Assembly (NCBI GenBank): GCA_037501455.1
Contig: CM074855.1
Span: 33,885,001-33,949,000 of the forward strand
Length of the DNA stretch: 64,000 bases
DNA from: Lantana camara
Lineage: Eukaryota; Streptophyta; Magnoliopsida; Lamiales; Verbenaceae
Direction: 5' to 3'
The notes beneath the pieces were generated by a model, which was not told the DNA's origin, searched no databases, and saw only the letters and a list, made by a program, of their open reading frames with translations. Shown piece after piece: positions 54,518 through 64,000 of this stretch (its first letter is position 1; every line of letters starts with the position of its first letter). Made by a program: the position numbers and the translations under genes.

Positions 54518-54959
54518 CTTTGAGGGCAACAAAGAAATCAACTCATAGATGAAGATGATGATTGAAGATCTTATTTTATATTTCTCAATGGTTGCAACTC
54601 TAGGCACCTGTTGGAACGTTTGGTTGGTTTCATGTTCATCTTAAAACTTAAAACTTATTTAAGTTGTTTGTTTTTGTTTAATGTTGGATAATAGGGGAAG
54701 AAATGTTGGAGTTTGTTTTTGAAGGTTGGATATTAATTATTACATGAAGAAATATGATTTTTTTAATTCTAATATTGAACTATATTATATATATATTTTT
54801 TAATTTTATATATGTATGTGTGTGTGTGTGTATTATTAAAAATAATATTTTTATTTATGATGTCGTATCGGTTTGACCGGTGGTTGAACCGATCGAACCA
54901 TCTGACGGGTGACCAGTAAGGCTGTCGCTTTGACCTCCGGTCCGCTTTTGAAAACATTA
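54518..54959 (+). other. hAT 3' untranslated region and right terminus
   Basis: About 330 bp of AT-rich noncoding DNA with a (TA)/(TG) run near 54784-54832, followed by the ACCGGT-rich subterminal region and the terminal inverted repeat ending at 54959. Confidence 0.8.
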
Positions 54960-56299
54960 GCTGCAGCGGGCTCCTGTCTAGCCTGGTTGGGTGGTTGTTG
55001 CCGCCTCCAGTGAACAGCGCGTTGAAGTGCTCGTAGAGATGGTTCTTGAAGACCTCCACCACCATCCGCCAAATACCATCAACAAAGAAAGTGTTGATTT
55101 TGTTTCGTCTTCTCTGGGTTAAAGTCGAGGGATGAAAGAATTTGGTATTTAGATCCCAGAACTTGAGCCAAGAAACCCGAGACATCTAGGACAATAGTAT
55201 TTCCTCCTCTTTAAGCACTTCATTTAGCTCCGCAATCAGTTTCTTCTCCAGTTCTCGGAGCTCATCGTGAAGCCTTTGAGGAACGATCTTCTGAATTACT
55301 CCTAGTCAGGCCTTTAATGTATGTTTTTGAGAAAAAATAATACCGAAGACCTCCCTACTCCATGCCCTGAATTTCTCTGGGACTTCCCTCATGGCTGCAT
55401 CGAAGGAGCTGTTCCTATCCTAGATTTCTTTGACAAGCTTATGACATCCCGGAAGAGTGTCTCAAGCCGACTCAAATCTAAATGGCCTCGTAATAATGGT
55501 ATGCACACCACCCGCTGTGTCCATGATAATCGGGTTGTGATCGGAATGTGTCCGGGGGAGAACTCTAACGGTGATATCCGAAAAGCGTTGGCAACATTGG
55601 TCATTGGCGAGAACCCGATCGAGTCGCTCCCGCACAACTCTTCCACCATTGACCATAGCAACCCAAGTGAAATTAGGCCCCTTGCTCTCCAAGTTCATAA
55701 GATTGCATCATTCAAAAGCTTCCCTAAACTTGTCACATTTAGCCCAACTTGCTGGATTCCCTCATCTTTTCTCACTAGGACTCTTAATGTCGTTAAAGTT
55801 ACTAGTGAACATTCACAGTGTCGACACGGTTTTGCTGAAAAGACTCAAATCGTGCCAAAGCTCTGTTCTTCGCCCTAAGGAAGGACTTGCGTAGATTCCC
55901 CGAACATATCCAATCATTGTTGCAGGGACCTACCCTTGCATTAATCGATTGCGTTGAAACTTTGATGATATGAACGTGGACATTATCCTCATTGCATAGG
56001 AGCCAAATACCCCCTTCTCTACGATTAGTTGGTGCCCTACAGATATTCGTAAAACCAAGTCGAGCAGATAGTTCTTCAGAACGCCCTTCCGAAACTTTGC
56101 TCTGAAGTAGGAAAACAACCTCAGTCTTATGCTCCTTAATTAATTCCTTTAAATAATGTCGAAATTCGTTGTTGGCCGTTCCATTACAATTCCATGACAT
56201 GACTTTCAATAGAAACATGCAAAAATCTCGAATGGAAATCTGCTTCTCAACATGGAAGCTGTTTTGTTCCTGTGCTAACTGAAGCATCACCGCTAACAT
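54960..56299 (-). pseudogene. L1-type LINE ORF2: endonuclease and linker to RT
   Basis: The 55802-56299 piece contains V-M-S-W-N-C-N-G and V-V-F-L-L-Q-S-K, the start of the apurinic-type endonuclease (the usual E-T-K is Q-S-K, so the catalytic Glu appears lost). The 55389-55698 piece has G-P-N-F-T-W, R-E-R-L-D-R-V-L-A-N and L-P-R-T-H-S-D-H-N-P-I, the catalytic end with SDH. The 54769-55185 frame gives S-W-L-K-F-W-D-L-N-T-K-F-F-H and R-R-R-N-K-I, the segment between endonuclease and RT. It is broken by the hAT target site at 54960. Confidence 0.9.
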
Positions 56300-56744
56300 T
56301 GAGCTGCGTTGCTGCTAATTCTCCTGTACCGAGAGGCCGATCTCCATGTTGTTCACCGTCCCATGGTTCGGAATCGGTTCTTGTTTTGTGAGAATCTCTA
56401 TCTGGTGGAAAAATGGGGTGATACTCGTGATCCTCGCGAACGGAATGTTCATACCTATGAATCTAACAATCCATTTCGATTGCATCTCCTCGGTGATCTC
56501 GAGTTCGTCGTATATCTGTTTCGTCCTCCATCTTCAAGTATCGACTATTTTCCAATGTTTCTTACTTGATCAGTTGGTGTTTTGGTCTGGGGCTTACTGA
56601 TGTTCGTGATTTCACGCATGGGCGTGCGGGTTGGATAAGTTCCTGCCTTATCATGCTGAGTTGCCTTGTTTGGAGTTGCCTTATTTCCAAAATCTCTCTT
56701 GTTTGATTGGCGGAATATGCAAGGATATTCTTTTCGGTTTCATT

Positions 56745-58267
56745 CTAGATTTTTCTCCTCAGATGCACCTGTTGTAAACTTACCATTAGGTATGGATATT
56801 TCTCCCGATTGTGGCAAACATCAGCCTCTTTTTTGCTGAATTCTGGATTGGAGAATATCTCAAATTTATCCCCACCCATAGAATTAGGGATCTGTTTCGC
56901 TGATTTTTGAGACGCGCCTCCTGCCATCGGCATTTTCGGCTTCCCCCGCCCCTTTTTCGCCATTATACATGGCCCAAACATCGGTCCCTCCAATGGGTCG
57001 GCACGTTCTGTCGGCGGACAGGCGACAGTAGTAGTCTCGGCAGCCACTGCAACACTAGGTTTCAATGGGGAGGCTTCTTGGCGAGACTAACTTTACCACA
57101 ATTGAAGCATATCGAATGGAGGTTCTCGTAGATGAGCATGAGAAGGTGATCACCTACTTCGATAGCGCTTCGTAGAGGCTTCTCAAGGTCAAGTTGGACA
57201 CACACGCGGGCAAATTTACCTTTAGTTCTGTAGTATGTGTTCGTATCTGTCTTGATTGGTATCCCAATGGAGCTCGCCAGTTGGTGAAGAATTGGTTCTT
57301 TATAATACTCCAATGAGAGTTCCGAGATCCTTACCCAAGCGATCGTGGATGTGATGCAATCCTTGGATGGTTGAAAATTTGGGATCCATCTTCTCACTAC
57401 CTGATAATTACCATTAATCACGCATGGCCAATCGGTGAAAATCGATATTGCCTTCTCAGAATGGGCTGTTTTCAAAACATAGCATCCATGGCTGAGTTCG
57501 ATCAGATCATAATCTCCCTTTATTTGCCACATACGATCTAAACGTGCATCGAGAAAGTTCACGTGTCCAAGAATCCTCAGGATTATCGCATGCAGTGGCG
57601 GAGCCACTCTTTATTGGGGGGTTACAATTGACCCCCCTCAAAATTTTATTATTATTATTATTATTATTATGTATATATATAGATATTTGTATATGTAATT
57701 TATGGGGTTTTTTATTATTGACCCCCCTTAATAACGTTAAAATTAATATTAGTCAGGGTCAATATAATAAATTATTTATCACTCTTTAGTATTATACTTT
57801 GGTCGACCCCCTAAAAAATAATTCTGGCTCCGCCACATTCTCATGGCACCACTAGCTCCGTATCTCCTCTTCATAGTCCTCATCTAGGAACAACCCTAGG
57901 GTAAGGGAATTCCTCCGTTGGTTCCATGATGGTTATCATATCCAGGTTTTCCATGTTATCTTCCCTGAATTTGGGGTTGGTATCTTGTTTCTTCCCCATT
58001 AACGAGGCCCTATATGAATTCCCAGCCGAAGAGCTTGGTGCCTCAACCCCCCCTGATTTGTGTTCATGTCCAGCAATGATCCCTTTCGTTTGGTTGAAGT
58101 TCCGTTTGAATTTTTTGGTGCTTCGTCTCATTTGATCAAACTCCTCACTAGAGAGTGCAGGAAAGTTTTCACTCGCCATTTCACTGACACTGGAGGATTG
58201 ATTTCCTTTGCATACAATTTCTATTCAGCTAGTTGTCGGACTTCTTTGTTGAATGTTTCTCAGGATT
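56745..58267 (-). pseudogene. L1-type LINE ORF1 (DUF4283 and zinc knuckle), split by a MITE
   Basis: ORF1 starts at 58179 (M-A-S-E-N-F-P-A-L-S). The DUF4283 part at 57062-57607 has I-I-L-R-I-L-G-H-V-N-F-L-D-A-R-L-D-R-M-W and D-Y-D-L-I-E-L-S-H-G-C-Y-V-L-K, then F-A-R-V-C-V-Q-L-D-L-E-K-P-L and I-C-F-N-C-G for the zinc knuckle. The second half of the knuckle is frameshifted. A 245-bp MITE interrupts the frame at 57593-57837. The region 56300-56745 is the junction of ORF1 and ORF2 with no clean frame. About 88 bp of 5' untranslated sequence precede the start. Confidence 0.85.
57593..57837. mobile_element. hAT-type MITE
   Basis: The 245-bp element starts CAGTGGCGGAGCCA and ends TGGCTCCGCCACA, an inverted pair of about 13 bp typical of plant hAT MITEs. 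It is flanked by ATCGCATG (57585-57592) and TTCTCATG (57838-57845), an 8-bp target duplication with two changes. It is AT-rich inside with an (ATT)n run near 57645-57670. No coding capacity. Confidence 0.85.
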
Positions 58268-58577
58268 GAAACGTTCTTGACAGCGAATGGAAAAAACCAG
58301 CAGCAGGAGTTCTGAAGATTAATGTTGATGGGGCTCTTTTCACCAAGAATAGAAAAGTATTGGGTGTGGGCATAATGATACGCGATCAGCATGGAACCTG
58401 CGTGAACTGGAGTAGCAGTTGTAGGTCTGGAATCTTCGAGCCGAAAGTCCTGGAAGCTATGGTAATGAAAGATGCAACTGTCCTGGCAAGGCAAGAAGGA
58501 TATTAGCGGATAATACTTGAAAGTGATTGCTTAAATCGCATCCACAAACTTCAATTGTCGGAGCCGAATAGATCAAT
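58268..58577 (+). pseudogene. LINE RNase H domain, 5' part
   Basis: The plus strand reads W-K-K-P-A-A-G-V-L-K-I-N-V-D-G-A-L-F, then G-V-G-I-M-I-R-D and I-L-E-S-D-C-L, the RVT_3 RNase H signature found at the C-terminus of plant LINE ORF2. One in-frame stop (at E-G-Y-stop) is present. It begins abruptly beside the 5' end of the minus-strand LINE and is cut by copia-C at 58577. Confidence 0.85.
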
Positions 58578-58775
58578 TGAAATATTAGAGGAGATAATTA
58601 CGTTAGAGGAGATAATCAAGTATTGGAACGTTAGAGGAGAAACTCACGTAATTGATTTTTGTAAATATTCTTTTTCCTTTTATAAGTATTTAGAGATTTG
58701 TATTGATCTTCTGTACTGTATATATACCCTTCCTACCTAATAGAAAAGCAAGTCATTCTTTTTCTCAATTTCTCA
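58578..58775 (+). repeat. 5' LTR of copia-C
   Basis: Starts TGAAATATTAGAGG and ends CAATTTCTCA. A CTGTATATATACCC segment near 58715 is a plausible TATA region. Confidence 0.93.
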
Positions 58776-58787
58776 TGGTATCAAAGC
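58776..58787 (+). other. primer-binding site of copia-C
   Basis: TGGTATCAAAGC, one base off the standard initiator-Met tRNA complement, directly adjoining the LTR. Confidence 0.9.
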
Positions 58788-58834
58788 ACTAAAATCCTAG
58801 GGCCGGCTATTCTTTTTTTTCCATCTCTAAAAAC

Positions 58835-60223
58835 ATGGCTGAAAAGGATGACAAAAATCCTTTACAGAACAATTCATCAAACAACAAAACCTTTGATATG
58901 CCATCACCTTATTCCCTCAATTCTTCTGATAGTCCAGGCATACCATTGGTAAATTATCTTCTCAAAGAGGAGAATTACTCCACATGGCGTCGGACCATGA
59001 CAAATGCACTTCAGGCCAAAAATAAATTTGGCTTTGTTGATGGTTCTATTCAACGACCCTCAATTGGCTCTCAACAAGAATCTGCATGGATGAAATGCAA
59101 TTCAATGGTAATGTCTTGGATCTTTAATTCTGTAAACCCCACCCTTCATGACAGCATTGCTTTTTTTGAGACTGCGGAGGAGATGTGGAAAGATCTGGAA
59201 GAACGACTCTCTCAAGGGAATGCTCCTCGTGTCTACCAACTAAAAACTGAAATAGTAGACACTTTACAAAGGGGTATGACAATTTCATCATATTACACCA
59301 AACTGAAGGGCCTTTGGGATGAATTGGGCACATATTCACAAATCCCTCCATGCACATGTGGATCTGCAAAGGCATTTGCTCTTGAAAAAGAAAAAGAAAA
59401 GGTACATCAATTCCTATTAGGTTTGGATGAAAAATATAATGTTGTTCGTTCTCAAATTTTGAACACAGATCCGCTGCCATCTTTATCCCGCGCCTATGCC
59501 CTTGTGGCACAAGAAGAACGCCAACAATTAGTGGCTGCATCACGGGTACCCTCTGTTGAAGGTGCAGCATTTGTAGCCTCCAAAAATGCTCACAGAAATG
59601 GTGGCATCCACAACAATAAAGGCAAAAACAAGAGCAATTATAGTCGTAACTCAAGTGGAAGTCATGACCCAAACGAGCTATTCTGTGATAAATGCAAAAA
59701 GCCCCGACACACTATAGAGACCTGCTTTGAGATACACGGTTATCCAGAATGGTGGGACAAAGGTAAAACAAAGTCCCACAAACCTAAGATGGCTAATAAT
59801 TCACACAACTCGGAATCCGTTCGAAGCAACTTCACTTCACCAGTTAATGGGCTGACAAATGAACAATATACCCAACTGATGGCCATGCTTAATTTAGAAA
59901 AGACTCAAAATCATACGGCCAACTTTGCTGGTAAGGCAATTTCTCTACCAAAAAATAATATTGAATGGATTTTGGATTCAGGTGCATCTGATCACATGAC
60001 ATGCCAAGAAAATGTTGTCACTAATCACAAGAGCATGTCGCATTTAGCACCAATCACAATTCCCGATGGTTCATCTATTCCAGCAAAATCTTATGGAGAT
60101 GTTTCTCTCAATCCTCTTATCACTTTAAATAATGTTCTTTATCTACCCGCATTCACATGCAATTTGATTTCCATTAGCAAGCTAACTTCAACATTAAATT
60201 GTGTTGCTCATTTTTTTTCCTAA
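58835..60223 (+). CDS. copia-C Gag and protease (first frame)
   Basis: A 462-codon frame from M-A-E-K-D-D-K-N-P. Gag has the E-N-Y-S-T-W-R-R-T-M motif at about residues 46-56 and the G-L-W-D-E-L segment. The knuckle C-D-K-C-K-K-P-R-H-T-I-E-T-C is followed by the H-G-Y-P sequence typical of copia. The protease D-S-G-A-S-D-H-M lies near residue 384. The frame ends in a run of eight T at about 60212-60219, where one base out of register moves into the integrase frame. Whether this is a true lesion or a sequencing error in a homopolymer cannot be told. Confidence 0.9.
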   Translation: MAEKDDKNPLQNNSSNNKTFDMPSPYSLNSSDSPGIPLVNYLLKEENYSTWRRTMTNALQAKNKFGFVDGSIQRPSIGSQQESAWMKCNSMVMSWIFNSVNPTLHDSIAFFETAEEMWKDLEERLSQGNAPRVYQLKTEIVDTLQRGMTISSYYTKLKGLWDELGTYSQIPPCTCGSAKAFALEKEKEKVHQFLLGLDEKYNVVRSQILNTDPLPSLSRAYALVAQEERQQLVAASRVPSVEGAAFVASKNAHRNGGIHNNKGKNKSNYSRNSSGSHDPNELFCDKCKKPRHTIETCFEIHGYPEWWDKGKTKSHKPKMANNSHNSESVRSNFTSPVNGLTNEQYTQLMAMLNLEKTQNHTANFAGKAISLPKNNIEWILDSGASDHMTCQENVVTNHKSMSHLAPITIPDGSSIPAKSYGDVSLNPLITLNNVLYLPAFTCNLISISKLTSTLNCVAHFFS

Positions 60224-61394
60224 TTTCTGTGCTCTACAGGACCTAGCCACGAAGAAGCTGATTGGAATGGGTGAATTGAGAGATGGACTCTATTATTTTC
60301 GAGAAATAAAGCTTTCTGTTGCAACCTCCACCTTTTTAAACTCTAATTCCAACCTATGGCACCAACGTCTCGGTCATATATCGTTTGATAGGTTATCCCT
60401 TGTCAATCATTTAGGTCCTTTTTCTTCAAAAACTTTTGATAAATCTTGTGATGTTTGTCATCGAGCGAAACAAACTCGCCCTTCTTTTCCTATTAGTTAT
60501 ATCAAAACCCATGAACCTTTTGAATTAATTCATTGTGATGTTTGGGGGCCCTATAATTCTCCATCTTTATCTGGTGCACATTATTTTCTTAGCATCGTAG
60601 ATGATTTTACTAGAACCACGTGGGTTTATTTAATGAGAAATAAATCTGAAGTTTACACTTGGCTCACATCATTCATAAGTATGATTAGAAGACAATTTGA
60701 AAAATCCGTTAAACAAATACGTAGTGACAATGGCACTGAATTCACTAATAATAATTTCAAACTTTTTTGTCATAATGAAGGAATTGTCACTCAGTTTTCT
60801 TGTGTCTCCACACCACAACAAAATGGTGTGGTGGAGCGCAAACACAGACAAATATTGAACGTTGCTAGAGCTCTGAGATTTCAAGCCAATTTGCCTATCA
60901 AGTTTTGGGGAGAATGCATAGTAACTGCAACATATTTAATAAATCACACTCCCACACCCCTTTTGGCCGGAAAAAGCCCATACGAAGTTTTATTCTCACA
61001 CAAACCAAATTACTCTCATCTTCGTGTTTTTGGGTGTCTTTGTTATGTTTCTGTTATTCCCAGGTCAAAGGACAAATTCGATGAACGTTCCACTGCTTGT
61101 ATTTTTGTTGGTTATCCTTACGGACGGAAAGGATATAAGGTCGTCGATCGCAACGCATTAGGAAATTACCAAATTACCTTCATGAGTTTCAAGTTGATTT
61201 ACCGGGAAGTAAGAGTCCTTCTCCACCCTCTTCCAATACAGCTTCTTCAGGTATACCTTATCCATTATCTAATTTTCTTTCTTATTCTAAACTTACTTCA
61301 CCCCATGTCAGTTTTCTTGCGGCCATCAATCAAAATGATGAGCCAAAATCTTACCATCAGGCTATCCAAGATACACGATGGCAGGTGGCGATGA
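60201..61394 (+). pseudogene. copia-C GAG-pre-integrase and integrase (second frame)
   Basis: It continues the polyprotein with L-W-H-Q-R-L-G-H-I, the integrase H-C-D-V-W-G-P, I-V-D-D-F-T-R, R-S-D-N-G-T-E-F and N-G-V-V-E-R-K-H (catalytic D, D and E all present). After G-Y-K-V-V-D near 61145 the usual segment is missing or scrambled and the frame shifts. The remaining residues to 61394 are out of frame relative to the real sequence (H-E-F-Q-V-D-L-P...), which reads on into the third frame. Confidence 0.9.
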
Positions 61395-62875
61395 AGAAGG
61401 AATTAGAAGCACTCGAGCAAAATCACACTTGGACCTTAGAAAATTTACCTACCGGCAAGAAAGCTATCGGATCTAGGTGGGTATACAAGATTAAATATCA
61501 TTCAGATGGAACAGTGGAGCGATACAAAGCCCGTTTGGTGGCAAAAGGATATACACAAGTGGAGGGTCTCGATTATACCGAGACCTTTGCACCGGTGGCC
61601 AAACTTACCACCGTTAGAACTCTGTTAGCTGTTGCTGCTGCAAAATCATGGGATCTACATCAACTTGATGTAAACAATGCCTTTTTGCATGGGGACCTTG
61701 ACGAGGAAGTTTACATGACACCACCTCCTGGTTATTTATCTGCTAATGATTCTCGGGTATGCCGTCTTCATAAATCTCTTTATGGCTTGAAACAAGCATC
61801 TCGCCAATGGTATGCCAAATTCTCTACGGCTATTCTTCAATTTGGTTTTACCCAATCTAAAGCAGATACCTCACTATTTTTATATCGCAAGGGGACTTCA
61901 TTTACTGCATTACTTGTATATGTGGATGATGTTATTATTGCAGGTAACGATTGTGCTCATGCCCAGGCTCTTAAGAAATATTTAGATACCCTTTTTCACA
62001 TCAAGGATCTTGGTAAACTCAAATACTTTCTTGGGTTAGAGGTCGCTCGATCTCCCGCTGGCATAGTTTTATCTCAACGCAAATATATATTAGATATATT
62101 ACAAGAGGCAGGCATGCTTGGCACAAAACCATTATCATTTCCTATGGAGCAGAACCACAAACTTGCTTTAGATGATAGTCCATTACTTGAAGACCCTGGT
62201 GCTTATCGTCGTCTAGTTGGGCGTCTTATCTATTTAACCATCACGCGTCCAGAGATTTGTTATTCAGTCCACATTCTTTCTCAATTCATGCATAAACCAC
62301 GTCAGGGACATTGGGCAGCTGCTCTTCGTGTCTTGCGTTTTCTCAAGTCTAATCCAGGCCAAGGCATCTTTCTTCTGTCCAAATCCGATCTCCAACTCAA
62401 TGCTTATTGTGATTCTGATTGGGCAGGTTGCCCTCTTACCCGTCGGTCAATTACAGGTTACTTTATTCTATTGGGAAGCACTCCTATTTCATGGAAAACG
62501 AAGAAGCAAAACGTTGTGTCCCGATCCTCCGCCGAGGCTGAATACCGATCCATGGCCAGTACAGCTTGTGAAATTACTTGGCTTCGAACTCTTCTTTCAG
62601 ATTTGACCATTGATCAAAGTACACCAGCTCAACTTTACTGTGACAACCGAGCTGCCCTCCACATTGTTGCAAATCCCGTCTATCATGAGCGCACAAAACA
62701 CATAGAAGTTGACTGCCACTTTATCCGAGATTGCATCAAGTCTGGTTCCATCAAAACTTCTCACATACCATCTAACTTGCAGCTTGCTGATGTATTCACC
62801 AAAGCCCTTGGCAATGTGCAATTTCAGTTTCTTATCGGCAAGTTGGGCATCCGTGATATACATGCTCCAACTTGA
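61385..62875 (+). CDS. copia-C reverse transcriptase and RNase H (third frame)
   Basis: An open frame of 496 codons from an internal Met. The RT has R-L-V-A-K-G-Y-T-Q, L-D-V-N-N-A-F-L-H-G and the catalytic Y-V-D-D-V-I-I-A. The RNase H has Y-C-D-S-D-W-A-G, S-S-A-E-A-E-Y-R and Y-C-D-N-R-A-A-L-H. All catalytic residues are present, and the stop at 62873-62875 overlaps the start of the polypurine region. Only the two upstream frame breaks prevent a full polyprotein. Confidence 0.9.
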   Translation: MAMKKELEALEQNHTWTLENLPTGKKAIGSRWVYKIKYHSDGTVERYKARLVAKGYTQVEGLDYTETFAPVAKLTTVRTLLAVAAAKSWDLHQLDVNNAFLHGDLDEEVYMTPPPGYLSANDSRVCRLHKSLYGLKQASRQWYAKFSTAILQFGFTQSKADTSLFLYRKGTSFTALLVYVDDVIIAGNDCAHAQALKKYLDTLFHIKDLGKLKYFLGLEVARSPAGIVLSQRKYILDILQEAGMLGTKPLSFPMEQNHKLALDDSPLLEDPGAYRRLVGRLIYLTITRPEICYSVHILSQFMHKPRQGHWAAALRVLRFLKSNPGQGIFLLSKSDLQLNAYCDSDWAGCPLTRRSITGYFILLGSTPISWKTKKQNVVSRSSAEAEYRSMASTACEITWLRTLLSDLTIDQSTPAQLYCDNRAALHIVANPVYHERTKHIEVDCHFIRDCIKSGSIKTSHIPSNLQLADVFTKALGNVQFQFLIGKLGIRDIHAPT

Positions 62876-62885
62876 GGGGGCATAT

Positions 62886-63083
62886 TGAAATATTAGAGGA
62901 GATAATTACGTTAGAGGAGATAATCAAGTATTGGAACGTTAGAGGAGAAACTCACGTAATTGATTTTTGTAAATATTCTTTTTCCTTTTATAAGTATGTA
63001 GAGATTTGTATTGATCTTCTGTACTGTATATATACCCTTCCTACCTAATAGAAAAGCAAGTCATTCTTTTTCTCAATTTCTCA
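62886..63083 (+). repeat. 3' LTR of copia-C
   Basis: Matches 58578-58775 except for one visible change (TAAGTATGTAG against TAAGTATTTAG). Preceded by GAGGGGGCATAT. Confidence 0.93.
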
Positions 63084-63324
63084 GGTAATATTATTCCGAA
63101 TATAAGGAATACTTTAGCACAAATTCAAGAGTTTTCCTTCACATTTGTTCGTCGCGAAGGCAACACCGCGACACACAATTTAGCTCAGATGAGTTTAAAT
63201 GCTAATTATGAGGAGGTTGAAGTCCCTAATGTTGTTGTGTTATGTTTTTGGTGCGCTGTTGTGTTATGTATTTCAGAAGATTTAAATTAATTTCAATTTT
63301 CAAGTTACTTCCGCTTTCCTTTCC
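63084..63324 (+). pseudogene. LINE RNase H domain, 3' part, and 3' untranslated region
   Basis: After copia-C the RNase H domain resumes: N-I-I-P-N-I-R-N-T-L-A-Q-I-Q-E-F, F-V-R-R-E-G-N-T-A-T-H-N-L-A-Q, the C-terminal motif of the fold. It is followed by about 90 bp of noncoding DNA leading into a poly(A) run, so this is the genuine 3' end of a LINE. Confidence 0.85.
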
Positions 63325-63337
63325 AAAAAAAAAAAAA
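63325..63337 (+). other. poly(A) tail of the LINE
   Basis: Thirteen consecutive A bases directly after the RNase H 3' untranslated region, as expected at the 3' end of a target-primed LINE insertion. No left-hand target duplication can be tested because the other end is lost under G2. Confidence 0.75.
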
Positions 63338-64000
63338 CATGATTTATTTATTTATTTTTGTTTTAGACCGACTCAATCGGACTTGATTTCTTCGCAGCTA
63401 GAGAGTTCTATAATTTCGTTATTTCCCTTCGAAAATAGAAGGATGAGTTTATAATTATCATAAATCTTGCTTATCAGACGCCAGTCAATCTAATTAAGGC
63501 CTCAAATTTCGGAATATTTTTCTTTTAAAAAAATGTGTAATTCTATAATACCGGCCTATATATAATTGTTTGTACATTGTTTCTACACCATGGAGCAAAT
63601 CTATTGGATTCTTGTTGTACAATTAAATGGGCTATTTACCTTGAGGCCCAACATTTTGGACAATTTGCCTCGGGTATTAATTGTCCTAGTTTATGCATCT
63701 TTTATAATTTATAGCCCACTAGCATTTCATAAAATAGTTGTGATATTGGCGGCAACAACTCAGAGAATAATAGATAATCATTTAATTCACTTCTGACAAA
63801 AGAAAATTTTTAGATTTTAGATAAAGAAACATATAGCAAGTACCATACAAGAGCTAAATTCCAAATCTAATTATGAAATAAGTTCATAAATTCAAATAAA
63901 CATACACAGCAAAAAGTTTATGTTATTAAATAAAATAATCACAAAATTGGTACGTAGTACATCACATATATTTGTAGCATTTTAAATACAATTCTACTTT
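63338..64000. other. no gene or element recognised
   Basis: AT-rich DNA right of the LINE poly(A). The open frame at 63566-63796 is hydrophobic with no motif. This is presumably the sequence into which the LINE inserted, or older unidentifiable repeat DNA. Confidence 0.5.

Larger units (their letters stand above)
36693..54959 (+). mobile_element. hAT DNA transposon with nested retroelement array
   Basis: The ends are inverted: TGTTTTCAAAAGCGGTCCG at the left (near 36696) and its near-complement CGGTCCGCTTTTGAAAACA at the right. The flanks GCTGTAGC (36685-36692) and GCTGCAGC (54960-54967) form an 8-bp target duplication with one change, as expected for hAT. Subterminal ACCGGT/ACCGAT motifs recur on both sides. 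The inside holds a plus-strand hAT transposase gene in exons. Without the nested 13.8-kb array the element is about 4.5 kb, normal for an autonomous hAT. It inserted into LINE ORF2 between endonuclease and RT. Confidence 0.93.
58578..63083 (+). mobile_element. copia-C: young Ty1/copia element with frameshifts
   Basis: Two 198-bp LTRs (58578-58775 and 62886-63083) differ at one visible base. A primer-binding site abuts the left LTR and a GAGGGGG polypurine tract precedes the right one. The coding region is complete in domain order but broken into three frames. It lies inside the LINE RNase H domain. The bases flanking the LTRs (TCAAT at the left, GGTAA at the right) do not form a target duplication. 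Confidence 0.93.

Noticed and set aside
55321..55894. Plus-strand 185- and 107-codon frames
   Set aside because: Antisense to the LINE endonuclease, which is the strand with recognisable motifs.
59124..59672. Minus-strand 182-codon Cys/His-rich frame
   Set aside because: Antisense shadow of the copia-C gag frame.
63566..63796. Hydrophobic 76-codon frame near the right edge
   Set aside because: AT-rich sequence gives hydrophobic translations easily; no promoter, homologous motif or conservation evidence is available.

Overview
The window is repeat-rich eudicot-type nuclear DNA, judged from the element families rather than from any host gene. It holds Ty1/copia and Ty3/gypsy retrotransposons primed by initiator-Met tRNA, a plant L1-type LINE with an RNase H domain, a hAT transposon with a DUF659 transposase, a Mutator-like foldback element and a hAT MITE. 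I found no convincing host gene, rRNA, tRNA or CRISPR array. The species cannot be named from the sequence.

Layout. 1-5501: an old minus-strand copia element (copia-A) with one LTR, carrying a 1.25-kb insert flanked by 12-bp repeats. 6042-7150: a Mutator-like foldback element with about 385-bp inverted arms and a 9-bp target duplication. 8362-9168: a copia LTR relic and a LINE ORF1 relic. 9169-13440: a gag-only gypsy element (copy 1) with a 2976-bp LTR. 13441-15289: unassigned. 15290-35146: a gypsy element with gag and pol (G2, degraded). Its gag is split at 21402/31557 by a 10.1-kb copia element (copia-B) with two 1947-bp LTRs that look identical, a GTCCA target duplication and an intact 1306-codon polyprotein. 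35147-36692 and 54960-58267: a minus-strand LINE split by a hAT transposon (36693-54959). The hAT transposase gene is in turn split by a gag-only gypsy tandem array (39969-53758, GGATC target duplication) made of LTR remnants and two 4.4-kb LTR-plus-gag units. 57593-57837: a hAT MITE inside LINE ORF1. 58268-63337: a plus-strand LINE RNase H domain and poly(A) tail, split by a young copia element (copia-C, 58578-63083). 63338-64000: nothing recognised.

Relations. Nesting gives a relative order: the LINE first, then hAT into the LINE and the gag-only gypsy element into hAT (later amplified in place). On the left side G2 abuts the LINE, and copia-B entered G2 last. Copia-B is the only element that looks able to make all its own proteins. 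The gag-only elements share with G2 the primer-binding site, LTR organisation, Gag architecture and a covarying hairpin beside the polypurine tract, so G2-type elements are the natural candidates for mobilising them in trans (inference). The head-to-head arrangement of the LINE 5' part (minus) and 3' part with poly(A) (plus) fits a single LINE insertion with a twin-priming inversion (inference).
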